DNA of 64,000 nt, from NCBI RefSeq assembly GCF_009764265.1, contig NZ_RWIR01000073.1, forward strand, positions 62,001-126,000, given 5' to 3'. This document shows positions 45,947-54,967 of this stretch, piece after piece (position 1 is the stretch's first letter; every line of letters starts with the position of its first letter). This stretch comes from Pseudomonas sp. PB101. GTDB lineage: Bacteria; Pseudomonadota; Gammaproteobacteria; Pseudomonadales; Pseudomonadaceae. The translations under genes were made by a program, and so were the position numbers. The notes beneath the pieces were generated by a model. That model was given only the letters and a program-made list of their open reading frames with translations, had not been told where the DNA came from and did not search any database.

Positions 45947-46657
45947 ATGGAAAACCATCCGATTCGCATCGCCCTGATCGGTGACTACGACCCGCAAGTC
46001 ACCGCCCACCAAGCCATTCCCGTAGCCCTTGAGATGGCCGCTGAACACAGTGGTCTGAATGTGCAATGGCAGTGGCTGGCCACCAATGAAATCCACGCCG
46101 AGGCAGCGCTGCACGCATTCGATGGTTTCTGGTGTGTACCGGCGAGCCCCTATCGCAACATGGACGGTGCATTGCTGGCGATCCGTTTTGCCCGCGAACA
46201 ACAGCGACCTTTCCTAGGCACCTGCGGCGGTTTTCAACACGCCGTGCTGGAATACGCGCGCAATGTGCTGGGCTGGTCGGACGCCGAACACGGCGAGACG
46301 GCGCCCGATGCCGCACGGGCAATCCTCACGCCGCTGACGTGCGCGCTGGTGGAAGCGGTCGATACCATTCATTTACGTGAAGGCTCGTTGCTCGCCCAGG
46401 CGTACGAAAGCGCCGAGATTCATGAAGGCTATCGCTGTCGTTATGGGGTGAATCCGCAGTTCGAAGAGGCGCTGCTCAAGCGCGAACTGCACGCTGTCGG
46501 CCACGATTCGGAACAGGGACTGCGCGCGGTCGAACTCTGCGGGCATCCGTTTTTTGTCGCGACCTTGTTCCAGCCCGAGCGGGCGGCGCTCAAGGGCGTC
46601 TTGCCGCCGTTGGTTGGCGCCTTTGTCGAAGCTTGTTCGGGGCGCTCCAGCCTGTAA
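45947..46657 (+). CDS. CTP-synthase C-terminal-like glutamine amidotransferase homologue
   Basis: The 236-residue protein resembles the class I glutaminase domain of CTP synthase, with no synthetase domain. It starts at ATG 45947 (MENHPIRIALIGDYDPQVT) after an AGAGG site. The nucleophile elbow is visible as FLGTCGGFQHAVLEYARNVL (Cys at about 93). Where CTP synthase has FHPE with the catalytic His and Glu, this protein has FQPE, so the triad His is replaced by Gln. It therefore may not hydrolyse glutamine. The gene is monocistronic with TATAGT in the promoter region. Confidence 0.85.
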   Translation: MENHPIRIALIGDYDPQVTAHQAIPVALEMAAEHSGLNVQWQWLATNEIHAEAALHAFDGFWCVPASPYRNMDGALLAIRFAREQQRPFLGTCGGFQHAVLEYARNVLGWSDAEHGETAPDAARAILTPLTCALVEAVDTIHLREGSLLAQAYESAEIHEGYRCRYGVNPQFEEALLKRELHAVGHDSEQGLRAVELCGHPFFVATLFQPERAALKGVLPPLVGAFVEACSGRSSL

Positions 46658-46680
46658 ATGATGCGGTGTGCTTGAGGCAG

Positions 46681-46776
46681 CCATCGCGGGCAAGCCCGCT
46701 CCCACAGGGATCTCCAGTGGACACAAATTCTGTGAACGCCAGAGATCCTGTGGGAGCGGGCTTGCCCGCGATGAGG
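46681..46776. repeat. REP pair (inverted), GCGGGC variant
   Basis: Two matching inverted arms of GTGGGAGCGGGCTTGCCCGCGATG lie between convergent genes. Confidence 0.9.
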
Positions 46777-46798
46777 CCAGAACAGTCACCAAAAAAAC

Positions 46799-47125
46799 TC
46801 AACCCTGAACCAAACAACGAACCGCCGAAATCTCCGGCACTTCCACCCGACTCATATACACCCGCAACGGCTCGGTGATGTTGATCCGGTCATCGATGTT
46901 CTGGTCCAGCAGCAACTGAATCAATTCGCGCTTTAACGTCATGATCTGTACAGGCCCCGGGGCCCAGACGAATTCGCTGGTCGGGATGATGCCGTCGTCC
47001 GCCACGTCCATGCCGAACGAGTCTTCGCTGAAGCGCACGATGTAGTGGCCGGTCTTGCGGTTGAGGCCAACGAAGCCTTTGAGTTGGTCGGCAGCCTGAC
47101 AGATGAGCTGGGAGGTGATGCGCAT
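46799..47125 (-). CDS. Small conserved Pseudomonas protein (DUF2025-like)
   Basis: This 108-residue cytoplasmic protein starts MRITSQLICQAADQLKGFVG and continues with GLNRKTGHYIVRFSEDSFGM and VADDGIIPTSEFVW, which I recognise with moderate confidence as the DUF2025 type. The start at 47125 was chosen by this homology; upstream starts would add an unrelated leader. It is monocistronic and divergent from glpQ. No function is known. Confidence 0.75.
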   Translation of the reverse strand: MRITSQLICQAADQLKGFVGLNRKTGHYIVRFSEDSFGMDVADDGIIPTSEFVWAPGPVQIMTLKRELIQLLLDQNIDDRINITEPLRVYMSRVEVPEISAVRCLVQG

Positions 47126-47336
47126 GGTAAACCCCGCAATGGTGAGCATTGATTTGCACGCAGGGCCTGCGTTTCCCTCTGCCGGGGAAATTGCAGGGCC
47201 CCAGCGTACTGCAAACGGGTGCACAAAAGTGCTGACGAACATCAGCTTTAGACAGGTTTATGTCGGTCTCGCGATAGCGCCTGCAAAGATCAGTTGTTAA
47301 AAGGGACTGCTCACTCATCACGAAAGGAACTCGACC

Positions 47337-48464
47337 ATGCCTGCAACCTTTACCAAAAGCGCCCTGTTCTTGAGTCTGTTGCTCGGCCTCGGCCAGGTGC
47401 AGGCCGCCAGCGAGCCCACTCCCGCCGCACTCGCGACGCGCCTGGGCATTCCGTATCCAGCGGTGATCGCTCACCGTGGTGCGTCTTTCGATGCACCGGA
47501 ATCCACCGCCGCCGCCTACAAGACCGCTCGCGACCTGGGCGCCGACTACCTGGAAATGGACCTGCAGCGCAGCAAGGACGGCGTGCTGTTCGTCCTGCAC
47601 GACAACAATCTGCAACGCACCACCGACGTCGCCAGCAAATTCCCCGAGCGCAAGGACAGCCCGGCCAATGCGTTCACCATGGCCGAGCTGAAAACCCTGG
47701 ATGCGGGCAGCTGGTTCAATGCCGCGTTCCCGGATCGCGCGCGTCCCGCCTTCGCCGGCCTGAAGATTCTGACCCTTGATGAAATCATCGACATCGCCGA
47801 AGGCAATGCCCTGCACAAGCCCGGCCTGTACATCGAGACCAAGGAGCCCAAGCAGTTTCCCGGCATCGAGCACGACCTCAAGGCCAAACTCCAGGCGCGC
47901 GGCTGGCTGAATCCGGGCGAATCGAAACCGACGAACAGCCCGCTCGCGGTCGGCCAGGGCAACGGCAAAGTGGTCCTGCAGACCTTCGAGAAGAGCAGCC
48001 TCGAACTGCTGCAAAAGGAAATGCCGCAGGTGCCGAAGATCCTGCTGTTGTGGGTCGGAGAAGGCAGTATCGAGCCCAAGTCCAACGTGACATTTGCCGA
48101 GTCCGGCGAAAAGGACAAAGCCGCTTACTACGCCAAACAGCAACCGAAGGACAAAGCCGAATTCCAGCAATGGGTCGACTACGCCAAGGCCCAGGGCGCC
48201 ATCGGCACCGGCCCGTCCGCCGCACTGAGCGAAGGCGGCGACCAGAGTTATTCGGACCTGGTGCAACCCTGGATGAACCAGTACACCCACGACCAGGGCC
48301 TGCTGGTGCACGTCTACACCATCGACGATGCGGTGGACTACCAGAAAGTCATGGGCGCCGGGGTCGACGGTATCTTCACCAATCGCGCCAGTGAGCTGTT
48401 GAAGTTCTATAAACGTCCGGCGGCGGCAAGCGTGGCGCAGGTGCTAAAGAACAACGGCTACTAA
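47337..48464 (+). CDS. glpQ: Periplasmic glycerophosphodiester phosphodiesterase
   Basis: The 375-residue enzyme cleaves glycerophosphodiesters from phospholipid turnover to glycerol-3-phosphate and an alcohol. A signal peptide (about residues 1-28, ending VQAAS) is followed by the GDPD signature VIAHRGASFDAPESTAAAY with the catalytic His, the metal-binding EMDLQRSKDG and the second catalytic His in FVLHDNNLQRTTD. Length and layout fit GlpQ rather than the shorter cytoplasmic UgpQ. An AAGGA site precedes ATG 47337. Confidence 0.92.
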   Translation: MPATFTKSALFLSLLLGLGQVQAASEPTPAALATRLGIPYPAVIAHRGASFDAPESTAAAYKTARDLGADYLEMDLQRSKDGVLFVLHDNNLQRTTDVASKFPERKDSPANAFTMAELKTLDAGSWFNAAFPDRARPAFAGLKILTLDEIIDIAEGNALHKPGLYIETKEPKQFPGIEHDLKAKLQARGWLNPGESKPTNSPLAVGQGNGKVVLQTFEKSSLELLQKEMPQVPKILLLWVGEGSIEPKSNVTFAESGEKDKAAYYAKQQPKDKAEFQQWVDYAKAQGAIGTGPSAALSEGGDQSYSDLVQPWMNQYTHDQGLLVHVYTIDDAVDYQKVMGAGVDGIFTNRASELLKFYKRPAAASVAQVLKNNGY

Positions 48465-48483
48465 TCCAGAGTCGTGCAAAACC

Positions 48484-48579
48484 CTGTGGGAGCGTGGCTT
48501 GCCCGCGAAGAGGCCATCAGCTCAAACATCAACGTTGGCTGACACTCCGCTATCGCGGGCAAGCCGCGCTCCCACAGGG
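48484..48579. repeat. REP pair (inverted), one-base-insertion variant
   Basis: Two inverted arms follow glpQ. Both carry an extra base in the stem compared with the usual core (GAGCGTGGCTTGCC and GAGCGCGGCTTGCC), an unusual variant shared by the two arms. Confidence 0.85.
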
Positions 48580-48678
48580 ATTGGATTGATGCAGGACATG
48601 ACGGAGGTTTTAAGGGTGGATTAAGTTACACACGCTAACCTGATCTCACTTAAACGGATCACCCAAGGAAAGAATCCC

Positions 48679-48987
48679 ATGAAGACCCTGACTGCCTTGT
48701 TCACCGCTGCAACCCTGACCCTCACCGCGGGCCTGGCCCAGGCTAAAGATGTTCCCGTCGACCAGATCCCTCAGTTGGTCAAGGACGGCAAGATCAAGCC
48801 GCTGGAAGAGTTGAACCAGATCGTGTTGAAGCTGCACCCGGGCGCCACCATCACCGACAGCGACCTGGACAAACACTCGACTATCTACGAATACGAAGTC
48901 GAACTGCGTGACGCCAGCAATGTTGAATGGGACGTGGATTTGAACGCCGCCACCGGCGAAGTCCTGAAGAACAAGCAAGACGACTGA
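48679..48987 (+). CDS. Exported PepSY-domain protein
   Basis: The 102-residue protein has a signal peptide (MKTLTALFTAATLTLTAGLA-QA) and one PepSY domain (IPQLVKDGKIKPLEELNQIV, then YEVELRDASNVEWDVDLNAA and TGEVL). PepSY proteins often inhibit proteases or take part in signalling at the envelope; some sit beside two-component systems, but this one is alone. The AAGGAAAG site and a strong terminator fit a highly expressed single gene. Confidence 0.88.
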   Translation: MKTLTALFTAATLTLTAGLAQAKDVPVDQIPQLVKDGKIKPLEELNQIVLKLHPGATITDSDLDKHSTIYEYEVELRDASNVEWDVDLNAATGEVLKNKQDD

Positions 48988-49002
48988 TACACACAGTAAA
49001 GA

Positions 49003-49034
49003 GCCGCACGATTTTCGGATCGTGCGGCTTTTTT
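49003..49034 (+). terminator. Terminator of the PepSY gene
   Basis: GCCGCACGAT pairs with ATCGTGCGGC over a six-base loop and is followed by TTTTTT. Confidence 0.95.
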
Positions 49035-49171
49035 GCGTCCAGGATTCAGACCGAAGTGCCAAGCCCTCATCCTGCAAGGCCTGCGTCACAAGGCTGTCAT
49101 CAGCGCTTGCGATGATGCCGCTCAAGTGAACCTGCAAAACACGTGACAGGCACCTCCCCTTGCGAGCCCTC

Positions 49172-50194
49172 ATGAACCACAGCATCGATCACAGCCATCG
49201 CGATACGGATCTGTTCGGCCTGCTCTACGGTTTCAGCTTTCGCCCCGGTGAACCCGGTCGGGAAATCAACTCCGCCGAGGCCCTGCACTATCTGCAACAA
49301 CCGGAAAGTGACGAGCAATTTCTCTGGCTGCACCTGAACCTCGCCCACGCCGCATGCGAGCGCTGGATGAAAAGTCATCTGGAGTTGCCCGAGGAGTTTT
49401 TCGAAGCGCTGCACGAAGGCTCGCGCTCGACGCGCATCGAGCATGTCGATTCGGCGTTGCTGGCGGTGGTCAACGATGTGGTGTTCAACCTCAGCAACAT
49501 GGTCTCCTCGGATGTCTCGACGCTGTGGGTGTGCGCCCGCAGCCGGCTGATCATCAGCGCCCGCCTGCAACCGCTGCACTCGGTGGACAAGTTGCGCTCG
49601 TCGGTGAAGGCCCGGGAGTGCTTTCGCTCCCCGCTGGAGCTGCTGGTGCATTTGCTGCGCGACCAGGGTGAAGTGCTGACCCAGATCGTGCGCAAGACCA
49701 GCCAGAGCGTGGACCAGATCGAGGACGAGTTGCTCTCCTCGCGCCTGTCGACCAACCGCGCCGAACTGGGCGCCAATCGTCGGGTGTTGGTGCGCCTGCA
49801 ACGGCTGCTGGCGCTGGAGCCCGGCTCATTGCTGCGCCTGCTCAACCGGCCGCCGCAATGGCTGCAAAAGGAAGACGTGAAGGAGCTGCGCAAATCCACC
49901 GAGGAGTTTGCCCTGATCATCAACGACCTCACGGCGCTGGGTGAGCGGATCAAGCTGCTGCAGGAAGAGATCGCCGCCAACATCAACGAACAGACCAACC
50001 GCACGCTGTTCACCCTGACGGTGGTGACGGTGCTGGCGCTGCCGATCAACATCATCGCCGGCTTCTTCGGCATGAACGTCGGCGGCATTCCGCTGGCCGG
50101 TGATCCGCAGGGGTTCTGGATCCTGGTGGCGCTGGTCGCAAGCTTTACCGTGATTGCCGGGCGCTGGGCGTTTCGCAAGCAGCGGGATTACTGA
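49172..50194 (+). CDS. CorA-family divalent cation transporter (ZntB-like)
   Basis: The 340-residue protein has a large cytoplasmic N-terminal domain and two C-terminal membrane segments. The pore motif GMN is visible in FFGMNVGGIP at about residue 300, and the first membrane segment is TLFTLTVVTVLALPINIIAG. The sequence resembles the zinc transporter ZntB branch more than classical CorA, but ion choice cannot be proven. ATG 49172 is preferred to the TTG at 49160. Confidence 0.88.
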   Translation: MNHSIDHSHRDTDLFGLLYGFSFRPGEPGREINSAEALHYLQQPESDEQFLWLHLNLAHAACERWMKSHLELPEEFFEALHEGSRSTRIEHVDSALLAVVNDVVFNLSNMVSSDVSTLWVCARSRLIISARLQPLHSVDKLRSSVKARECFRSPLELLVHLLRDQGEVLTQIVRKTSQSVDQIEDELLSSRLSTNRAELGANRRVLVRLQRLLALEPGSLLRLLNRPPQWLQKEDVKELRKSTEEFALIINDLTALGERIKLLQEEIAANINEQTNRTLFTLTVVTVLALPINIIAGFFGMNVGGIPLAGDPQGFWILVALVASFTVIAGRWAFRKQRDY

Positions 50195-50208
50195 ACGCAC
50201 CCGGGCCC

Positions 50209-50300
50209 CTGTGGGAACGAGCTTGCTCGCGATAGCGATATATCAGCTGACAACAATGTTGAATTTGCCGACGTCATCGCGAGCAAGCTCGCTCCCACAG
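50209..50300. repeat. REP pair (inverted), GCGAGC variant
   Basis: Inverted arms GTGGGAACGAGCTTGCTCGCGA and its mate lie between the CorA-type gene and the phosphate transporter gene. The left arm has a G-to-A change relative to the right. Confidence 0.88.
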
Positions 50301-50423
50301 TTTTAAGCGCTCGATTTCAGATCAGCAGCCTGCGAAAAACCCAAACACTGACCCAGAGCAGTCTCCCTGTAACAATTGGCAACGATTATCACCGGTACAC
50401 CTCCCTTCTCAGGAATGTCCGTG

Positions 50424-52037
50424 ATGGCTACACCCTCCTTCACCGCCGCCCAGGCACCTGCCGGTAGCGCCAGACCGCAACTGGACAAGAAGCCCGGCCT
50501 GATCACCATCGTGGTGTTTGTTGCCGTGATGGCCATCGGCTTGCTGTTTACCGCCTACAGCCTGATGCACGACATGAACGAACTCGGCACGGTGGTGACC
50601 ACCTGGACCCCGTTCCTGCTGCTCGGCGTGGCGCTGCTGATCGCCCTGGGCTTCGAGTTCGTCAACGGTTTCCATGACACCGCCAACGCGGTGGCCACGG
50701 TGATCTACACCCACTCGCTGCCACCGAACGTTGCGGTGGTCTGGTCCGGTTTCTTCAATTTCCTCGGGGTGCTGCTGTCCAGCGGCGCGGTGGCGTTCGG
50801 CATCATCGCCCTGCTGCCGGTGGAGCTGATCCTGCAGGTCGGCTCGTCCGCCGGGTTCGCGATGATCTTCGCCCTGCTGATCGCCGCGATCCTGTGGAAC
50901 CTCGGCACCTGGTGGCTGGGGCTGCCTGCATCGTCATCGCACACGCTGATCGGTTCGATCATCGGCGTCGGCGTGGCCAACGCCCTGATGCACGGCCGCG
51001 ACGGCACCAGCGGCGTGGACTGGGCGCAAGCGACCAAGATCGGCTACGCACTGCTGCTCTCGCCACTGGTGGGCTTCGGCTTCGCGGCGCTGCTGTTGCT
51101 GGCCCTGCGTGCGTTCGTCAAGAATCGCGCGCTGTACAAGGAGCCCAAGGGCGAGACCCCGCCGCCTTGGTGGATTCGCGGCTTGCTGATCTTGACCTGC
51201 ACCGGCGTGTCGTTTGCCCACGGTTCCAACGACGGCCAGAAAGGCATGGGCCTGATCATGCTGATTCTGGTGGGTACGCTGCCAATGGCGTATGCGTTGA
51301 ACCGCACCATGCCGGCCGATCAGGCCTTGCAGTTCGCGGCGGTGGCCGAAGTCACCCAGCAAGCCCTGGTCAAGGCGGCGCCGCTGCCAGCGCCAGCCGA
51401 TCCGCGCCCGGTGCTGTCCGAATACGTGCGCAGCAAGGAAGCGACCCCGCAACTGGTGCCGGCGCTGGCCGCACTGACCGGCAGCATCGGCGCCGAGGTC
51501 AAGGGCTACGGTTCGCTGTCGAAAGTCCCGGCCGAAGCCGTGGGCAACGTGCGTAACGACATGTACCTGACCAGCGAAACCATTCGCCTGATGGACAAGA
51601 ACAAGGTCGGCAATTTCGACGCCGACACCAATGGCAAGCTGCAACTGTTCAAGCAACAGATCGACAACTCCACGCGCTTCATTCCGTTGTGGGTGAAGAT
51701 CGCCGTGGCCATCGCTCTGGGCCTGGGCACCATGGTCGGCTGGAAGCGCATCGTGGTGACCGTCGGCGAGAAAATCGGCAAGACCCACCTGACCTACGCC
51801 CAGGGCGCCTCGGCAGAAACCGTGGCGATGCTGACCATCGGCGCCGCCGACATGTTCGGCCTGCCGGTGTCGACCACTCACGTGTTGTCCTCGGGCGTGG
51901 CCGGGACCATGGTCGCCAACGGCGGCGGCCTGCAGATGAAGACCATCCGCAACCTGCTGATGGCCTGGGTGCTGACCTTGCCGGCGGCGATCCTGCTGTC
52001 GGGCAGCCTGTACTGGTTGTTCACGCAGTTGTTCTGA
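50424..52037 (+). CDS. pitA: Pit-family low-affinity inorganic phosphate transporter
   Basis: The 537-residue transporter imports phosphate (as metal-phosphate) with protons. The two family repeats are visible: FEFVNGFHDTANAVATVIYT near residue 78 and VSFAHGSNDGQKGMGLIMLI near 265. A long cytoplasmic loop (about 310-420) follows, and the C-terminal block has MFGLPVSTTHVLSSGVAG. The start at ATG 50424 (MATPSFTAAQAPAGSARPQL) is preferred, with AGGA 9 nt upstream; ATG 50415 and TTG 50376 are possible. A strong terminator follows. Confidence 0.93.
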   Translation: MATPSFTAAQAPAGSARPQLDKKPGLITIVVFVAVMAIGLLFTAYSLMHDMNELGTVVTTWTPFLLLGVALLIALGFEFVNGFHDTANAVATVIYTHSLPPNVAVVWSGFFNFLGVLLSSGAVAFGIIALLPVELILQVGSSAGFAMIFALLIAAILWNLGTWWLGLPASSSHTLIGSIIGVGVANALMHGRDGTSGVDWAQATKIGYALLLSPLVGFGFAALLLLALRAFVKNRALYKEPKGETPPPWWIRGLLILTCTGVSFAHGSNDGQKGMGLIMLILVGTLPMAYALNRTMPADQALQFAAVAEVTQQALVKAAPLPAPADPRPVLSEYVRSKEATPQLVPALAALTGSIGAEVKGYGSLSKVPAEAVGNVRNDMYLTSETIRLMDKNKVGNFDADTNGKLQLFKQQIDNSTRFIPLWVKIAVAIALGLGTMVGWKRIVVTVGEKIGKTHLTYAQGASAETVAMLTIGAADMFGLPVSTTHVLSSGVAGTMVANGGGLQMKTIRNLLMAWVLTLPAAILLSGSLYWLFTQLF

Positions 52038-52063
52038 ATGTGGGAACGGGCTTGCAGGCAATC

Positions 52064-52095
52064 ATCCCGGCGGGTTTTCCCGCCGGGATTTTTTT
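52064..52095 (+). terminator. Terminator of the Pit transporter gene
   Basis: An 11-bp stem (ATCCCGGCGGG with CCCGCCGGGAT), a tetraloop TTTT, and a run of seven T. Confidence 0.95.
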
Positions 52096-52228
52096 CGTCC
52101 AGCGGCACGGCATTTGCTCACATGCTCGACGGCTTACGCTTTATTGACGCGCCACGCGTCCGCCAGCCCTTCAGTTTGTAAATGGGATGCCGACTCATAA
52201 GGCACTCGATGTATTCAGGAGAGGAACC

Positions 52229-53095
52229 GTGAATCTGTACATCAATCAGCTGCAACACAAAGCTGACTTCAAAGAAGCCATTTATGCGGGCGATATTTTC
52301 CTGAACACGCAGTTACGCGCCGCCAAAGAACTCTGTGCGTTCGCGCAGGAAAGCATTACGGCCGCCTTCGATGGCGAAACCAACCACCAGGCGCTGCACA
52401 CGCTGATGCCGGTGGAAGAGTTCGTGGTGCTGGTGACTCGCCTCAAGGGTCAGTTCACCAACAGCCTGCGGGTCAAGGAACTGATCCGCAGCTTCACCGA
52501 CGAAATCGGTGCCGCGCCCGAGGAATTCATTTTCGACGTACCGCGCATCCGTGTCGTGCCCAACTACGACTACCTGCACGCCGGCGTCAGCTATGCCTAC
52601 AAGCCCCATCGCGATACCTGGTACGGCGGCGTCGACTGCCAGATCAATACCTGGATGCCGGTCTACACGATCCAGCCTGACCAGACCATGATGATCAACC
52701 CGGCCTACTTCGATGCCCCGGTGAAAAACACCTCGGCGCAGTGGAGCCTGACTGACTGGATCGACGTGCAGCGCCAGCGCGCCAAGGACAACGTCAAGGA
52801 AGAGGCGCGCCAACACCCGGTGCCCACCGAAGCGATCAACACCACCTCAGAACTGCGCATCGCCGGCAACACCGCCGAGATGCTCGTGTTCTCGGGTTCG
52901 CACCTGCACGGCACCGTGCCCAACTACACGCAACAAACCCGCTTCAGTGTGGACTTTCGCCTGATGCACCTCGACGACCTCAAGCACCGGCGCGGCGCGA
53001 TCAACGTCGACAGCGCCTGCCCGGATGTCGGCGCCGGCTTCAAAGACTACTTCCACGTCCACGACTTTTCGAACTTCCAGGGAATCCAGCAATGA
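52229..53095 (+). CDS. Putative 2-oxoglutarate/Fe(II)-dependent oxygenase
   Basis: The 288-residue protein has the facial-triad pattern of Fe(II)/2-oxoglutarate oxygenases: HxD in YKPHRDTWYGG (about residue 130) and, about 100 residues later, GSHLHGTVPNYTQQTRFSVD, with the distal His and the Arg expected to bind 2-oxoglutarate. The start is GTG 52229 (MNLYINQLQHKADFKEA), directly after AGGAGAGGA. It overlaps the methyltransferase gene by 4 nt (ATGA), so both probably act on the same molecule. The substrate is unknown. Confidence 0.75.
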   Translation: MNLYINQLQHKADFKEAIYAGDIFLNTQLRAAKELCAFAQESITAAFDGETNHQALHTLMPVEEFVVLVTRLKGQFTNSLRVKELIRSFTDEIGAAPEEFIFDVPRIRVVPNYDYLHAGVSYAYKPHRDTWYGGVDCQINTWMPVYTIQPDQTMMINPAYFDAPVKNTSAQWSLTDWIDVQRQRAKDNVKEEARQHPVPTEAINTTSELRIAGNTAEMLVFSGSHLHGTVPNYTQQTRFSVDFRLMHLDDLKHRRGAINVDSACPDVGAGFKDYFHVHDFSNFQGIQQ

Positions 53096-53814
53096 CCAAG
53101 CGTCGCATCACGCCCGCCGAGGCCCAGTACAACGAAACCCGCACCAACGTCCTGAAACGGGTCGATGCCGAATACGTGGCCGACGCTCCGTTCGTCTTCG
53201 CCAACCGCATTGGCGTCACGGCCGCGCTGTCGCGCATGGAACTGTTCAAGAAGGTTGCAGAAGTGCCTGGCGCAATCATTGAGTGCGGCGTGTACAAGGG
53301 CAACTCGTTGATGCTCTACATGCACCTGTCGATGATTCTCGAGCCCTATGCGATCAATCGTTCGATCGTGGGTTTCGACACCTTCGAAGGCTTCCAGAGC
53401 ATCGACAAGAAAGAAGACCCGGCCGACGTCAACGAGACCATGTTCGCCGACACCGACCAGTCGCTGATCCAGGACATGATCGACGCCAACGACCTGTTGC
53501 GCCCGGTCAACCGCATCCCGCGTTGCGAGCTGGTCAAGGGCGACATCGTCAAGACCGTGCCGGAGTGGGTCAAGACCCGTCCGGACCTGGTCGTGGCCAT
53601 GCTGATCCTCGACACCGACCTGTACGAGTCGACCAAAGTCGCGCTGGAAACCTTCCTGCCGTACATGCCAAAAGGCGCCATCGTGGTACTCGACGAAGTC
53701 GCCTACCGCAACTTCCCGGGCGAAACCAAGGCCCTGCGTGAAGTGCTCGACCTGAACAAGATCGAACTCAAGCGCCTGCCGTTCGATTCGTGCGTGGGTT
53801 ATTTCCACGTCTAA
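53092..53814 (+). CDS. TylF/MycF-family O-methyltransferase
   Basis: The 240-residue class I SAM methyltransferase resembles macrocin O-methyltransferase TylF: the SAM site IIECGVYKGNSLMLY (about residues 62-76), GFDTFEGFQSID, and the metal-binding LILDTDLYESTKVALETF followed by VVLDEVAYRNFPGETKALRE. In the known enzymes sugar hydroxyls are methylated. No sugar biosynthesis genes lie nearby. It is cotranscribed with the upstream oxygenase. A surface glycan or small-molecule modification role is possible but inferred. Confidence 0.85.
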   Translation: MTKRRITPAEAQYNETRTNVLKRVDAEYVADAPFVFANRIGVTAALSRMELFKKVAEVPGAIIECGVYKGNSLMLYMHLSMILEPYAINRSIVGFDTFEGFQSIDKKEDPADVNETMFADTDQSLIQDMIDANDLLRPVNRIPRCELVKGDIVKTVPEWVKTRPDLVVAMLILDTDLYESTKVALETFLPYMPKGAIVVLDEVAYRNFPGETKALREVLDLNKIELKRLPFDSCVGYFHV

Positions 53815-53830
53815 CGCAACGACGTAAAAC

Positions 53831-53921
53831 CTGTGGGAGCGAGCTTGCTCGCGATGAGGCCGCTACATTCAACATCACTGTTGACTGAACAACCGCCATC
53901 GCGAGCAAGCTCGCTCCCACA
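53831..53921. repeat. REP pair (inverted), GCGAGC variant
   Basis: Matching inverted arms of GTGGGAGCGAGCTTGCTCGCGATG lie between convergent genes. Confidence 0.9.
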
Positions 53922-53948
53922 AGGGCCAGGTTCCCACCGGGGCCGGGG

Positions 53949-54845
53949 TCAGACTTCTGACCGGATCACCTCTCCCAGCCAATCCATGAACACCCTCACC
54001 CGCAACGGCAAATGCCGCTGCCTTGCATACAGCAGTGACGCCTCCAGGGACGGTGCGGTGAACTGCGGCAACACCTCGACCAATTCACCGCTTTGCAGGT
54101 ATTGCCGCATGCCCATCCTCGGCGCCTGAATCAGGCCGAACCCACCCAGACAGGCGGCCTCGTAGGCATCGGTGCTGTTGACCGTGACACTGCCGGCCAT
54201 CGGCAGGCGCTGCACCTGCCCCTTGTCGACGTACACAAACCCTTCCGAACGCGCGCCCAGCACACCGACGTAGTGCACCAGCCGATGTTGCGCCAGATCC
54301 TCCAGCCGCTCGGGCATGCCATAGCGCTGCACATACGCAGGGCTGGCGCAGTTGACCATGGTGAATTCACACAGGTGCCGCGCCACCACCGATTGATCCG
54401 GCTGGGCGCCAATGCGCAGCACGCAATCGAAACCTTCGGCGAGCAGATCGACCCGGCGGTCGGTGCTGCTGATTTCCAGTTCAAGCAGCGGGTGCTGCGC
54501 CATGAACTGCGGCAAGCGCGGCATCACCACGCGACGGGCGAGAATGTTCGGCAGGTCGATGCGAATGCGCCCGACCAGCGACGCCTCGTCCTGGCGAAAC
54601 AAACCCTCGATTTCGTCCATGTGCGACAGCAGATCCTTGCTGCGTTCGTACAACACCAGGCCATCCTGGGTGGCCTGCACCTTGCGTGTGGTGCGTTGCA
54701 ACAAGCGGGTGCCAAGCAAGGCCTCCAGGGCCTGCACATGCTCGGACACCGTCGAGCGCGGCAGGCCCAGGCTTTCTCCGGCCAGGGTGAAACTGGACAT
54801 CTCGCTGACTCGGACAAAGGTGCGCAACAGTTCCAGTTTATTCAT
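53949..54845 (-). CDS. LysR-family regulator (divergent from SDR gene)
   Basis: The 298-residue regulator starts MNKLELLRTFVRVSEMSSFT and has the winged HTH (TLAGESLGLPRSTVSEHVQA, LEALLGTRLLQRTTRKVQAT) and a periplasmic-binding-like effector domain. It belongs to the subgroup of short-chain-dehydrogenase-linked LysR regulators that are divergent from their target. The SDR gene starts 122 nt away, so it is the likely target. Confidence 0.92.
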   Translation of the reverse strand: MNKLELLRTFVRVSEMSSFTLAGESLGLPRSTVSEHVQALEALLGTRLLQRTTRKVQATQDGLVLYERSKDLLSHMDEIEGLFRQDEASLVGRIRIDLPNILARRVVMPRLPQFMAQHPLLELEISSTDRRVDLLAEGFDCVLRIGAQPDQSVVARHLCEFTMVNCASPAYVQRYGMPERLEDLAQHRLVHYVGVLGARSEGFVYVDKGQVQRLPMAGSVTVNSTDAYEAACLGGFGLIQAPRMGMRQYLQSGELVEVLPQFTAPSLEASLLYARQRHLPLRVRVFMDWLGEVIRSEV

Positions 54846-54967
54846 CGGCCTGCTCTTGTATTGTTCGGTTTATCCGACCAGTTATTCCGGTTTAGCCATG
54901 TTTATCACCAACAAGCGGATAAATAAACTTCCTCACATCAACCGCCCATTGCATCTGAGGAAGTCCC

